DNA of 6,809 nucleotides from Bryobacterales bacterium. GTDB taxonomy: Bacteria; Acidobacteriota; Terriglobia; Bryobacterales; Bryobacteraceae. Positions 1 to 5,518 of this stretch are shown piece by piece (the first letter of the stretch is position 1; each line of letters starts with the position of its first letter). Under the pieces are notes generated by a model. It was not told the origin of the DNA. It made no database searches and saw only the letters and a list, made by a program, of their open reading frames with translations. A program made the translations under genes and the position numbers. The DNA lies in assembly GCA_003132865.1 (NCBI GenBank), contig PKYZ01000718.1, positions 1-6,809 of the forward strand. Direction: 5' to 3'.

Positions 1-201
1 TCCATCAATTCCAGCGGGGAGATCGTAGGCTTGGCCGTTACGAGTACCGGCGAGTATCACGGCTATCTGGCGACCCCGAGCAGCAATGGCGCTGCCGGCG
101 GGATCTCTTCGCCTGCGGCGCAAGGTATGACCAGTCCGATCACTCTCCCCGACAATGCCGGCCGGCAGTTTTTCCGGAGGCTGGGAATTCGTGGACGGTA
201 A
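1..201 (+). CDS. HAF-repeat protein, C-terminal end (5' end outside the window)
   Basis: Reading frame 1 is open from the first base to a TAA at 199-201, giving 66 residues with no start in view. The first residues, S-INSSGEIVGLAVTSTGEYHG-YLATP, fit the HAF repeat: an 'IN..GEIVG' strand, a short turn, then '(H)GYL'. HAF repeats occur in tandem in predicted secreted or surface beta-propeller-like proteins of environmental bacteria. The following 40 residues (Gly/Ala/Ser/Pro-rich, then FFRRLGIRGR) carry no further repeat and look like a plain tail. No PEP-CTERM or sorting motif is visible. The identification rests on one repeat, and the function of the family is poorly known. Product class is moderately sure; anything more specific cannot be said. 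Confidence 0.6.
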   Translation, partial: SINSSGEIVGLAVTSTGEYHGYLATPSSNGAAGGISSPAAQGMTSPITLPDNAGRQFFRRLGIRGR

Positions 202-373
202 GGCATTGAGGCGGACGATCGATTGCCCCCTGCCTTGACGGCCGGCCATCCGCGCGAACGATCAGACGGGGTGCCAATGTCAATGTCAAGAGCGGCCGCG
301 GCGCGGATGTGAAACGCGCCGCGGCTGCACCCCGCAAGCCGGGGATGTCCGTGCCCTGGGGCATTTTCGCTTC
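202..373. other. Non-coding spacer, nothing recognised
   Basis: Between the HAF-protein stop and the antitoxin remnant no frame gives a recognisable protein. The stretch contains a CAATGT doublet (about 275-286) and a GCCGCGGC palindrome near 318-325. Any N-terminal half of the antitoxin should lie here, but I cannot see a ribbon-helix-helix strand or a ribosome binding site in frame. It is probably decayed sequence. Confidence 0.4.
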
Positions 374-518
374 CGGCAAATCCGGGCGGCACGAGCCTAC
401 CTGGCCCGCCTTGAGAGAACCGAACGCGAGGCTCGCGACATCGAAAGTATTTAACCGCGCCGCCGAACGATTGAACGCGGAAGTGCGGGACGTGCTCGGG
501 TACCAGCGCGTTCCATGA
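374..518 (+). pseudogene. Frameshifted C-terminal remnant of a ribbon-helix-helix-type antitoxin
   Basis: Two frames join into one sensible protein tail. Frame 2 reads RAARAYLARLERTEREARDI-ESI and stops at TAA 452-454. Frame 3 reads NRAAERLNAEVRDVLGYQRV-P and stops at TGA 516-518. Removing one T from the TTT at 450-452 fuses them as ...ESINRAAERLNAEV.... From memory, this charged helix with a 'DVLxYQ' ending is common at the C-terminus of RHH antitoxins upstream of MazF-type toxins. The stop overlaps the start of a MazF-like ORF (ATGA at 515-518), the usual antitoxin-toxin coupling. No N-terminal DNA-binding strand or convincing start is visible upstream, so the gene looks both truncated and frameshifted. 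A GTG at 309 opens frame 3, but its first ~45 residues do not look like an antitoxin. The left boundary is approximate. Confidence 0.4.
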
Positions 519-565
519 GCCGCGGCGAGATCTATCTCGTCAGCAAGCCTGTGCCGAGTGTCTGA
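515..565 (+). pseudogene. Truncated MazF-like toxin, N-terminal codons only
   Basis: An ATG at 515 overlaps the stop of the antitoxin remnant (ATGA) and encodes MSRGEIYLVSKPVPSV before TGA at 563-565. The first 12 residues (M-S-R-G-E-I-Y-L-V-x-K-P) match the conserved opening of MazF/PemK-family mRNA interferases, where 'RGEIYxV' forms the first strand of the SH3-like barrel. An intact family member is about 110 residues. Here similarity ends near position 551, exactly where the transposase fragment on the other strand begins (about 556). The toxin therefore appears to have been cut by an insertion or deletion and cannot make an active nuclease. The identification rests on 12 residues plus the coupled upstream gene. 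Confidence 0.42.
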
Positions 566-735
566 TGATTCCGTCCGAAGTTGCAGTACATCATGTAGAG
601 CGCCACGGCTGCCGGGTGGTTCTCGATCTTCTTAGAAAAGGCATTCGTCAGTCTCGTGAAGCGCTGCATGAACATCCGCATCGTGAGGTTCTGGCGTTCA
701 ATGTAGCTGGCGCCGATGTACTTCTCGTCTGGCTT
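556..735 (-). pseudogene. IS1-type transposase, C-terminal fragment
   Basis: The minus strand encodes, from about 735 down to 556, KPDEKYIGASYIERQNLTMR, then MFMQRFTRLTNAFSKKIENH, then PAAVALYMMYCNFGRNHQTL. The 'YIERQNLTMRM...RFTRLTNAFSKKIENH' core is characteristic of the C-terminal catalytic region of IS1-family and related DDE transposases; the Glu-Arg-Gln-Asn stretch lies around the last acidic active-site residue. The frame runs on to a TAG at 532-534, but after HQTL the usual 'RVTPAMEAG'-like ending is absent. Upstream of KPDEKY, in the 50 or so bases before the next gene, the rest of the transposase is missing. About 60 of an expected 230 or more residues survive, with no internal stop. 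No terminal inverted repeat or target duplication was recognised. Confidence 0.8.
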
Positions 736-770
736 GGCGAGCGCTTCTTGTATACTGTAAAGGGAGCGAA

Positions 771-1013
771 ATGGATTCGAAACAATTTGCAGAGCTGCAC
801 GCGAAGTGTTGGGAAACGCTTAAGCACTATGTGCATGAGGCCGATAGGATGTGCGAGCTGTTCGGCGAATGCCTCCCGAACCCCTCATGTATTCAGATTC
901 GCTCAGACATAGTAGAGCAACGCGTTCGCGAAAACAATGCCTACGCCAGTTACGCCGAGATTCGCCGGCAACTCTTAGAAGCGGTTCGGATCGGCTACGA
1001 TCCGCCAAACTGA
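771..1013 (+). CDS. Small conserved-looking hypothetical protein (80 aa)
   Basis: An ATG at 771 opens an 80-codon frame ending in TGA. It is preceded by AGGGAG at 761-766, four bases before the start: a good Shine-Dalgarno at slightly short spacing, and the reason for choosing this start. The protein is soluble and mostly helical in appearance, with no signal peptide or membrane segment. It has four cysteines at about residues 13, 28, 33 and 40, spread over the N-terminal half (for example MCELFGECLPNPSC); they could bind metal, but the spacing matches no motif I know. The upstream side directly abuts the transposase fragment, so any native promoter may have been replaced; TATACT at 751-756 could serve as a -10 box but has no good -35. 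I do not recognise the family. Coding is supported by the RBS and by a protein-like composition. Confidence 0.55.
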   Translation: MDSKQFAELHAKCWETLKHYVHEADRMCELFGECLPNPSCIQIRSDIVEQRVRENNAYASYAEIRRQLLEAVRIGYDPPN

Positions 1014-1029
1014 ACCACTACCCGTAATC

Positions 1030-1088
1030 GTGAGCCGCCAGGCTCTCATGGAAACGAAGTTCATGTTGCGCACTATTTTCCGGCTCAC
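1030..1088. repeat. 8-bp inverted repeat with inner hairpin at the modC 3' end
   Basis: GTGAGCCG at 1030-1037 is repeated inverted as CGGCTCAC at 1081-1088. The second arm contains the modC stop codon (TGA, complement of 1085-1087). Inside lies a short hairpin, GAGCC (1032-1036)/GGCTC (1041-1045) with loop GCCA, which shares its left arm with the larger repeat, so two alternative folds exist. The stretch separates the small + gene (ends 1013) from modC coming the other way. It could slow or end transcription from either side or protect the mod mRNA 3' end, but no U-run follows a stem on either strand, so it is not a standard terminator. Confidence 0.35.
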
Positions 1089-2167
1089 CCCCGGGGCACG
1101 ATCCCTATCGAAGTCGCCTTCACCACCGCGGTCACCTGTTCGCCTTCGCGCAGGCGCATCTCTTCCTCGGACTGCCGCGTCACGATAGCGGTGAGCCGGA
1201 AGCCGCAATCCAACGTCACCCGCGCCAGCGGCCCTTCGGGAATCACCGAGACAATCCGCGCCGCCAAGCGATTGCGGGCGCTGGTGGGATTGCCCGACAG
1301 GTTGCGCTCGATGGTGACGCTCTCCGCGCGAATGCACGCAAACACCTCCGTACTCGCGCCGGCGGTGTCTACGGCCACCAGATGGGCGTGCGCGATCTCG
1401 ACCGTGACCAATCCTGCGCTCCTCGAAACTACCCGCGCCGGGCAAATGGTTTCGACGCCCACCGCGGCGGCCACATCCGCATCCGCCGGGGAATCGAAGA
1501 CGCTTTCGACGGCGCCCGCCTGACGCAGCTTGCCATCGATCATGATGGCGATGGAATCGCCCAGCGCCAGCGCTTCGGTGCGGTCGTGCGTCACCACGAT
1601 CGCGGGCACCGGGGTACCCCCTGGGTCGCTGGCCAGCAGTTGCCGCAGATCGGCGCGCATGCGCAGCCGCGTGGGCGCATCCAGAGCGGAGAGCGGCTCA
1701 TCCAGCAACAGCAGCCGGGGCTCGGCCGCCAGCGCGCGCGCCAACGCCACCCGCTGCAATTGGCCGCCGGAAAGCTGGCGCGGATAACGGTCCGCCATGT
1801 CGCTCAGATCGAAGCGCAGCAGCAGGTCCTGCACAGCCGCGCCGCGCGCGCCATAGGCCACGTTGTTGCTTACCGTGAGATGCGGGAAGATGGCGTAATC
1901 CTGCGACAGGTAGCCCACGTGGCGGAGCTGCGGCGGCATGTGCATCCCGCGCGCGCCGTCGTACCAGACCTCATCGCCGCACCGGATCGACCCCGCGTCG
2001 GGGGTGTCCAGTCCGGCGATCAAACGGAGCACGGTGGTCTTCCCCGCTCCGGATGGTCCGAACAGGACCGTCACCGAATGCGTGCCCAACGGCAGACGCA
2101 GCGCAGCCACGATCTCCGGTCCGCCGGCGTGCCGCTTGCGTACGTCGACGCTCAGGTCATTGGCCAT
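1085..2167 (-). CDS. modC: ModC, molybdate ABC transporter ATPase
   Basis: Inner-membrane-associated ATPase that powers molybdate import by ModB. The chosen ATG at 2167 (MANDLSV...) gives 360 residues, the usual ModC length. The frame is open for 35 codons further upstream, but that stretch overlaps modB and is not ABC-like. Visible motifs: Walker A GPSGAGKTT (37-45), Q-loop Q89, signature LSGGQ (132-136), Walker B RLLLLDEP (151-158), D-loop SALD (160-163), switch His194. Residues ~290-360 form a TOBE/Mop oxyanion-binding domain, with the ModC-typical 'ARIVSVIPEGPLARVTLDCG' and a 'VKATS' near the end. This domain separates ModC from sulfate or iron ATPases. It overlaps the end of modB by 11 bp, so translation is probably coupled; no strong Shine-Dalgarno is visible before the start. 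It is the last gene of the operon. All catalytic motifs are intact. Confidence 0.95.
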   Translation of the reverse strand: MANDLSVDVRKRHAGGPEIVAALRLPLGTHSVTVLFGPSGAGKTTVLRLIAGLDTPDAGSIRCGDEVWYDGARGMHMPPQLRHVGYLSQDYAIFPHLTVSNNVAYGARGAAVQDLLLRFDLSDMADRYPRQLSGGQLQRVALARALAAEPRLLLLDEPLSALDAPTRLRMRADLRQLLASDPGGTPVPAIVVTHDRTEALALGDSIAIMIDGKLRQAGAVESVFDSPADADVAAAVGVETICPARVVSRSAGLVTVEIAHAHLVAVDTAGASTEVFACIRAESVTIERNLSGNPTSARNRLAARIVSVIPEGPLARVTLDCGFRLTAIVTRQSEEEMRLREGEQVTAVVKATSIGIVPRG

Positions 2168-2837
2168 ATGGGGGCCATACGGCCCAGACCCTCCGCCGCA
2201 GTCCGTAAGTGGCCGCCAGAACCAGAAAGGAGATGCCCAGCAGCAGTAGCGAAGTGTGCAGCGCGGCGCCATAGTTGAGCGCCTGCACGTCGTCGTAGAT
2301 CGAGATCGACACCGTGCGCGTGATGCCCGCCAGATTGCCCCCGACCATCAGCACCACTCCGAATTCGCCCAGCGTGTGCGCGAAGCTGAGGATCATGCCG
2401 GTGACGATGCTGGGGACGGAGAGCGGCACGATTACGCGGAAGAAGGTGGCCGCGCGCGAAACGCCCAGGCACCAGGAGGCTTCGATCAGCTTGCGGTCCA
2501 CCGCGGCAAAGCCGGATGCAAACGGCTGCACGGCGAACGGCAGGCTATAGAGCACGGAAGCCACCAGCAGCCCTTGAAACGAAAATGGCAGCATGCCGCC
2601 GGTGAGCGCCGCGTACAAGCGCCCCGCCGGACTGTGCGGACCGATGGCCAGCAGGATGTAGAATCCCAGGACGGTGGGCGGCAGCACCAGCGGCAGCGCC
2701 ACCACGGCCTCGACGAGGAACTTCCAGCGGCGCGGCGAGAAGGTGAGCCAATGCGCGGCGGGCAGCCCGATGGCCAGCAGGATGAGCGTGGTCCAGAACG
2801 ATAGCCGGAGGCTCAGCCAGAGCGCTTGCCACTCCAT
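2157..2837 (-). CDS. modB: ModB, molybdate ABC transporter permease
   Basis: Inner-membrane channel subunit, 226 residues, the normal size for ModB. Hydrophobic segments lie near residues 14-32, 42-65, 86-106, 139-159 and 194-213, consistent with the five-helix core of this type of permease. The cytoplasmic EAA loop that docks onto ModC is clear at 119-138 (EASWCLGVSRAATFFRVIVP). The following TLGEFGVVLMVGGN (155-168) and the TRTVSISIYDDVQ stretch are strongly characteristic of ModB as opposed to CysT/CysW. The ATG at 2837 has GGAGG (complement of 2848-2852) ten bases upstream. The stop overlaps modC by 11 bp. The N-terminus carries only a short leader before the first helix. Confidence 0.95.
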   Translation of the reverse strand: MEWQALWLSLRLSFWTTLILLAIGLPAAHWLTFSPRRWKFLVEAVVALPLVLPPTVLGFYILLAIGPHSPAGRLYAALTGGMLPFSFQGLLVASVLYSLPFAVQPFASGFAAVDRKLIEASWCLGVSRAATFFRVIVPLSVPSIVTGMILSFAHTLGEFGVVLMVGGNLAGITRTVSISIYDDVQALNYGAALHTSLLLLGISFLVLAATYGLRRRVWAVWPPYGQ

Positions 2838-2913
2838 CTAGGGGTTGCCTCCGGACCGCGAAGCATGCGTCCCCATGAGTGGGGATGCGGCACTCAGGAG
2901 TGCGTGCGCCACG
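2838..2913. repeat. Tandem hairpins in the modA-modB gap
   Basis: The 76-bp gap holds two stem-loops. The first pairs GCGTCCCC (2867-2874) with GGGGATGC (2881-2888) around the loop ATGAGT; seven pairs are Watson-Crick and one is a G-U type wobble. The second pairs GCACT (2890-2894) with AGTGC (2899-2903) around CAGG. Neither is followed by a T-run. In an operon where the binding protein is made in excess over the permease, such stems commonly stabilise the upstream message or reduce read-through. That role is inferred from position here, as in malE-malF. Confidence 0.5.
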
Positions 2914-3672
2914 TCAGTCTGCCGAGAATCCATATCGCTTCAGAATAGCGCGGCCTTCGGGCGACAGCAGAAACGCGCGGAAAGCCTGCGCGGCTTCCGG
3001 ATTGCGGGTCCACTTCAATATCGCCCCGCCCTGCTGGATGCGCGGATAGGCATCGCGCGGGACTTCCCAATAATGGCCCTGTCCGGCGGCGCCGGGCGCA
3101 ATCGCCAGCGACAGCGCCACGATCCCGACCTCGGCCGCGCCGCTCTGCGCCATCTGGAAAGTCTGCGAGATGTTCTCGCCCATCACCAGCCTGTCCTTCA
3201 CGGCTTCGTAAACCCCCAGCGAGCGCAGGGCCGCCTCAGCGGCGCGTCCATACGGCGCATGCGCGGGATTGGCGATCGCGATGTGCCGCACGGCTGGCTG
3301 GCGCAACGCGGCCATTCCCAGGCGCTCGATATCGACGCCCGATGCGTTGCTTGTCCACAGCACGATGCGCCCGTCGGCATAGGTGAACTCGCTGCCCGGC
3401 AGTGTGAGGCCCTGCTCGGAGAGCTTCCGCGGGTACTGCACGTCCGCCGACAAGTACAGGTCGAAGGGGGCGTGGTTCACCAACTGAGCGTAAAACATCC
3501 CCGAGGAGCCATAGGCCGGCTCGATGCGCACCTCGCCATGCCCCTGGCGGAAGGCTTTCACCACGTCGTCGAGCGCGTATCTCAGATCGGCCGCCGCGGC
3601 AATCCGCAGTGGGGCCGGCGGGGTGGTGCACGCCACGCTCAGTAACGCGGCGATGCCGAGTGTGATGCGCAT
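2914..3672 (-). CDS. modA: ModA, molybdate-binding protein, probable lipoprotein
   Basis: Extracytoplasmic solute-binding protein that captures molybdate or tungstate and delivers it to ModBC. From the ATG at 3672 it has 252 residues. The N-terminus, MRITLGIAALLSVAC, is a lipoprotein signal with the acylated Cys at 15; -3 is Ser rather than the preferred Leu, but the site is acceptable. ModA features: AAAADL (25-30), GSSG (55-58), FDLYLSAD (about 70-77), IANPAHAPYGRAA (133-145), and the hinge/ligand region GENISQTFQMAQSGAAEVGI (from 165) ending ...VALS. The C-terminal AFLLSPEGRAILKRYGF is the family's usual last helix. A GTG at 3681 would add three residues, but the only Shine-Dalgarno-like AAAGGA sits 2 bases before it and 11 before the ATG, so ATG is preferred. 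First gene of modABC; a palindrome covers its start. Confidence 0.93.
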   Translation of the reverse strand: MRITLGIAALLSVACTTPPAPLRIAAAADLRYALDDVVKAFRQGHGEVRIEPAYGSSGMFYAQLVNHAPFDLYLSADVQYPRKLSEQGLTLPGSEFTYADGRIVLWTSNASGVDIERLGMAALRQPAVRHIAIANPAHAPYGRAAEAALRSLGVYEAVKDRLVMGENISQTFQMAQSGAAEVGIVALSLAIAPGAAGQGHYWEVPRDAYPRIQQGGAILKWTRNPEAAQAFRAFLLSPEGRAILKRYGFSAD

Positions 3673-3691
3673 AAAGGACACTGTCCTTTAT
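3671..3691. promoter_or_regulatory. Perfect 21-bp palindrome over the modA start
   Basis: ATAAAGGACA (3671-3680), a central C (3681), then TGTCCTTTAT (3682-3691): two 10-bp arms with no mismatch. On the modA mRNA the left side of the fold carries the only Shine-Dalgarno-like sequence (AAAGGA) and the right arm ends in the A and U of the AUG. The RNA could thus form an 8-bp stem with a 5-nt loop that hides both. As DNA it looks like the operator of a dimeric repressor, and it overlaps an AT-rich TTTATAA element usable as a -10 box for modA. It does not resemble the known ModE site (TATATA half-sites). Operator versus RNA switch cannot be decided from sequence. Confidence 0.6.
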
Positions 3692-3709
3692 AAATAACAC
3701 AGGCAGGCA

Positions 3710-3729
3710 GACAGGCCAGGAGGCCTGTC
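3710..3729. repeat. GC-rich hairpin in the modA / nucleoside hydrolase intergenic region
   Basis: GACAGGCC (3710-3717) pairs with GGCCTGTC (3722-3729) around the loop AGGA: a perfect 8-bp stem. It lies just after a run of CAGG-like units (3699-3709) and between two divergent genes, upstream of both starts. It has no T-tail. Such compact GC stem-loops resemble dispersed REP-like intergenic palindromes, though a role in either promoter is possible. Confidence 0.5.
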
Positions 3730-3760
3730 CTACGGCTGAATCCTGTGCTACCTTATCCAC

Positions 3761-4726
3761 GTGCCGCGAGCCTTTCTCATCGATACCGATACCGCCTCCG
3801 ACGACGCCGTCGCCTTGATCATGGCCCTGCGCGCGCCCGATGTGGAGGTGCGCGCCATCACCATCGCGGCTGGCAACGTGCCCGTCGCGCAGGCGGCCCG
3901 CAATGCCCTGTACACCGCCGAGCTGTGCGGCTCCGATGTGCCAGTGTATCGCGGCGCGGAAAAGCCGCTGCTGCGCGAATACATGCACGCCGAATGGTTC
4001 CACGGCACGGACGGCCTGGGCGACCACAACTATCCGGCTCCTCGCCGCGCACCAGAGCCCACGCACGCGGTGGAAGCCATCATCGAAACCATTCGCGCCA
4101 ATCCGGGCATCACGCTGGTGACGCTCGGCCCACTGACGAACGTGGCGCTGGCGCTGGCCCGCGCGCCGGAGATCGCCGCGAACGTCGGCCGCGCGGTGGT
4201 GATGGGCGGCGCGCCGTGCTGCGAGGGCAACGTGACGCCCGCGGCCGAGTACAACATCTGGGTGGATCCGGAAGCCGCCCGTATAGTGGCGCGCTCCGCC
4301 CTTCCCATCGAGCTGGTGGGCTGGCAGCTTTGCCGCGATGCGGCGGTGCTGGACTCCGCCGATATCAAGCACGTGCTGAGCATCGGCACGCTGCTGGCCC
4401 GTTTCGCCATCGAATGCAACAGCACCGCCATGGCGGCGTATCGCGTGCAGACCGGCGAAACCGGCATTTCGCTGCCCGACCCGGTGGCCATGTCGATCGC
4501 GCTCGATCCATCGATATGCACGCAGGCGAGCGCGCACTACCTGGACATCGAAACCGCCAGCGAGTTGACCCGCGGCATGACGGTGGTGGACCGCCTGGAC
4601 ATTGCCGGCAACGATCGCAACCGCGCCATTTGGAAGCAGGCGCTGGATGGCGGCCGGAAGGCCCGGATCTGCTGGGCGATAGACGTTCCGCGCTGGAAGC
4701 AGGCGCTCTACGGCGCGCTACGCTAG
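3761..4726 (+). CDS. IUNH-family nucleoside hydrolase
   Basis: Calcium-dependent N-ribohydrolase that splits a ribonucleoside into free base and ribose, normally for salvage in the cytoplasm. The 321-residue length fits the family, and the GTG start places the metal-binding motif at its usual N-terminal position. That motif is D8-T-D10-x3-D14-D15. Also present are AAGN39, HGTDGLG (81-87), GPLTN (123-127) and the MGG...EGNVTPAAEYNIWVDPEA block (148-172), where N157, E163 and N165 are expected to contact ribose. The last metal ligand is D240, in LPDPVA. Well-studied members have His (group I) or Trp (IAG-NH group) just before this Asp; here it is Pro239, so substrate choice is uncertain. No signal peptide. 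No clear Shine-Dalgarno precedes the GTG. Divergent from modA; its 3' end overlaps the converging YkgJ gene by 9 bp. Confidence 0.9.
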   Translation: MPRAFLIDTDTASDDAVALIMALRAPDVEVRAITIAAGNVPVAQAARNALYTAELCGSDVPVYRGAEKPLLREYMHAEWFHGTDGLGDHNYPAPRRAPEPTHAVEAIIETIRANPGITLVTLGPLTNVALALARAPEIAANVGRAVVMGGAPCCEGNVTPAAEYNIWVDPEAARIVARSALPIELVGWQLCRDAAVLDSADIKHVLSIGTLLARFAIECNSTAMAAYRVQTGETGISLPDPVAMSIALDPSICTQASAHYLDIETASELTRGMTVVDRLDIAGNDRNRAIWKQALDGGRKARICWAIDVPRWKQALYGALR

Positions 4727-5242
4727 CGCCTGCGCGACCGTAGTCTCGCCGCGCAGACCGGCGATCTGTTCCAACTCGCGCAGCAACACCGGCTCCAGCC
4801 CCTGGGGATCGAACTCCACTTCGCAGGCGGCGATTTCGGAGTTGCTCGCGCCTTCGAAGCACAACTCGCATACTCCCAGATCGCCGGACTCGCAGCGCAC
4901 CGGAGGACCAAACGCGCGGCAGGTGATGGGACGCGCGGTATACAAATCGCACGTTGCGGTTTCAAGATCGAGCGCGGCGCAGGGGTCGTCATCCGCCATC
5001 GGCGCCTGGCGGGCGACGGCCTCGCCCACACGTTGACGCACGCGCGCGGCCCGCTCCGGTTCGCGGGATTCCAGTTCGGCCAGTCCGCGCCGCAGCCGCG
5101 CTGCGTCGAGCTGCGTGATGGGGAACTCGCCCAAACAGCACTGTGCGCAACCCGGACGGCAAAGCAGCCACGGCCCGCTCCGGCGCGCCGCTTCGGCCAG
5201 CGCGGCGTCTACGATTTGGATCAGAGTGTCGTCACTGGGCAT
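4718..5242 (-). CDS. YkgJ-family cysteine-cluster protein
   Basis: Member of the CxxCxxCC family (often named YkgJ), thought to bind zinc or an iron-sulfur cluster; no reaction is established. With the ATG at 5242 it has 174 residues. A TTG six bases upstream is a weaker alternative. The defining cluster is at C28-x3-C32-x2-C35-C36 (LLCRPGCAQCC). It is followed by the family's second block, ATCDLYTARPITCRAFG (C98, C108), and additional cysteines at 88, 117, 125, 128 and 140, eleven in all. In the middle is a charged, helical linker (about residues 44-80). No signal peptide or membrane segment, so it is likely cytosolic. It converges on the nucleoside hydrolase, both stops lying around a GCTAGC palindrome; this is tight packing, not co-transcription. 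No strong ribosome binding site is visible. Confidence 0.85.
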   Translation of the reverse strand: MPSDDTLIQIVDAALAEAARRSGPWLLCRPGCAQCCLGEFPITQLDAARLRRGLAELESREPERAARVRQRVGEAVARQAPMADDDPCAALDLETATCDLYTARPITCRAFGPPVRCESGDLGVCELCFEGASNSEIAACEVEFDPQGLEPVLLRELEQIAGLRGETTVAQALA

Positions 5243-5518
5243 GATCAAAACTTGAGGTCATTTCTGAACGAACAAAGCCAATAAGTCCTTTGTTTGCTCC
5301 AATTCGTAAAAAGGAAAGCCAATTTTGGTCTGAAATTGCGTGCGGCGCCGGCTGGGAGGCGCAGCGAATCAGCCCTTCAATCAAACCGTAGCATGCAGGC
5401 AGCCCGCACTTTGGGTGGCTGTTGGCCGTGGGCTCGCAGGTTATTGAGGATTCAGGGGAAAAAGATGACATTTTTTCGGTAAACGTGTGACCGTGTACGC
5501 AGGGGCGGTCGCAATCTT
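5243..5518. other. Intergenic region with spaced CCAAT boxes; no gene
   Basis: No convincing gene lies here; a 103-codon minus frame running through has no family-like features. AAAGCCAAT occurs twice (5274-5282 and 5315-5323), and a third CCAATT sits between them (5299-5304). The CCAAT starts are 21 and 20 bp apart, about two helical turns, so a protein could read them from one face of the DNA; they lie 35-85 bp upstream of the YkgJ start. Just after the reductase stop (minus direction) GACCG/CGGTC (5506-5510 and 5489-5493) forms a 5-bp stem with a 12-nt loop, too weak to call a terminator. The region looks less GC-rich than its left neighbours. Confidence 0.5.

Noticed and set aside
565..912. 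115-codon plus frame
   Set aside because: The first half is the complement of the transposase fragment and the rest overlaps the better supported 771-1013 gene in another frame.
1382..2804. Long plus-strand frames opposite modC and modB
   Set aside because: Composition is Arg/Gln/His-rich and motif-free, while the minus strand encodes intact ModC and ModB.
2845..3645. 266-codon plus frame opposite modA
   Set aside because: Antisense to a clear ModA with signal peptide; no family features.
3660..3760. ModE operator upstream of modA
   Set aside because: No TATATA-type half-sites of the ModE consensus; the palindrome present has a different core (GGACA-C-TGTCC).
3236..4537. 433-codon open frame on the minus strand
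   Set aside because: It runs antisense through the nucleoside hydrolase and modA. It is Arg/His/Gly-rich with no motif; it is a by-product of high GC codon use.
3745..4743. 332-codon plus frame over the nucleoside hydrolase
   Set aside because: Arg-rich, out of frame with the motif-bearing hydrolase ORF at 3761; a shadow.
5460..5518. Intrinsic terminator after the reductase gene
   Set aside because: The T6 run at 5471-5476 reads as A6 in the gene's direction, and the only stem after the stop has 5 bp with a 12-nt loop.
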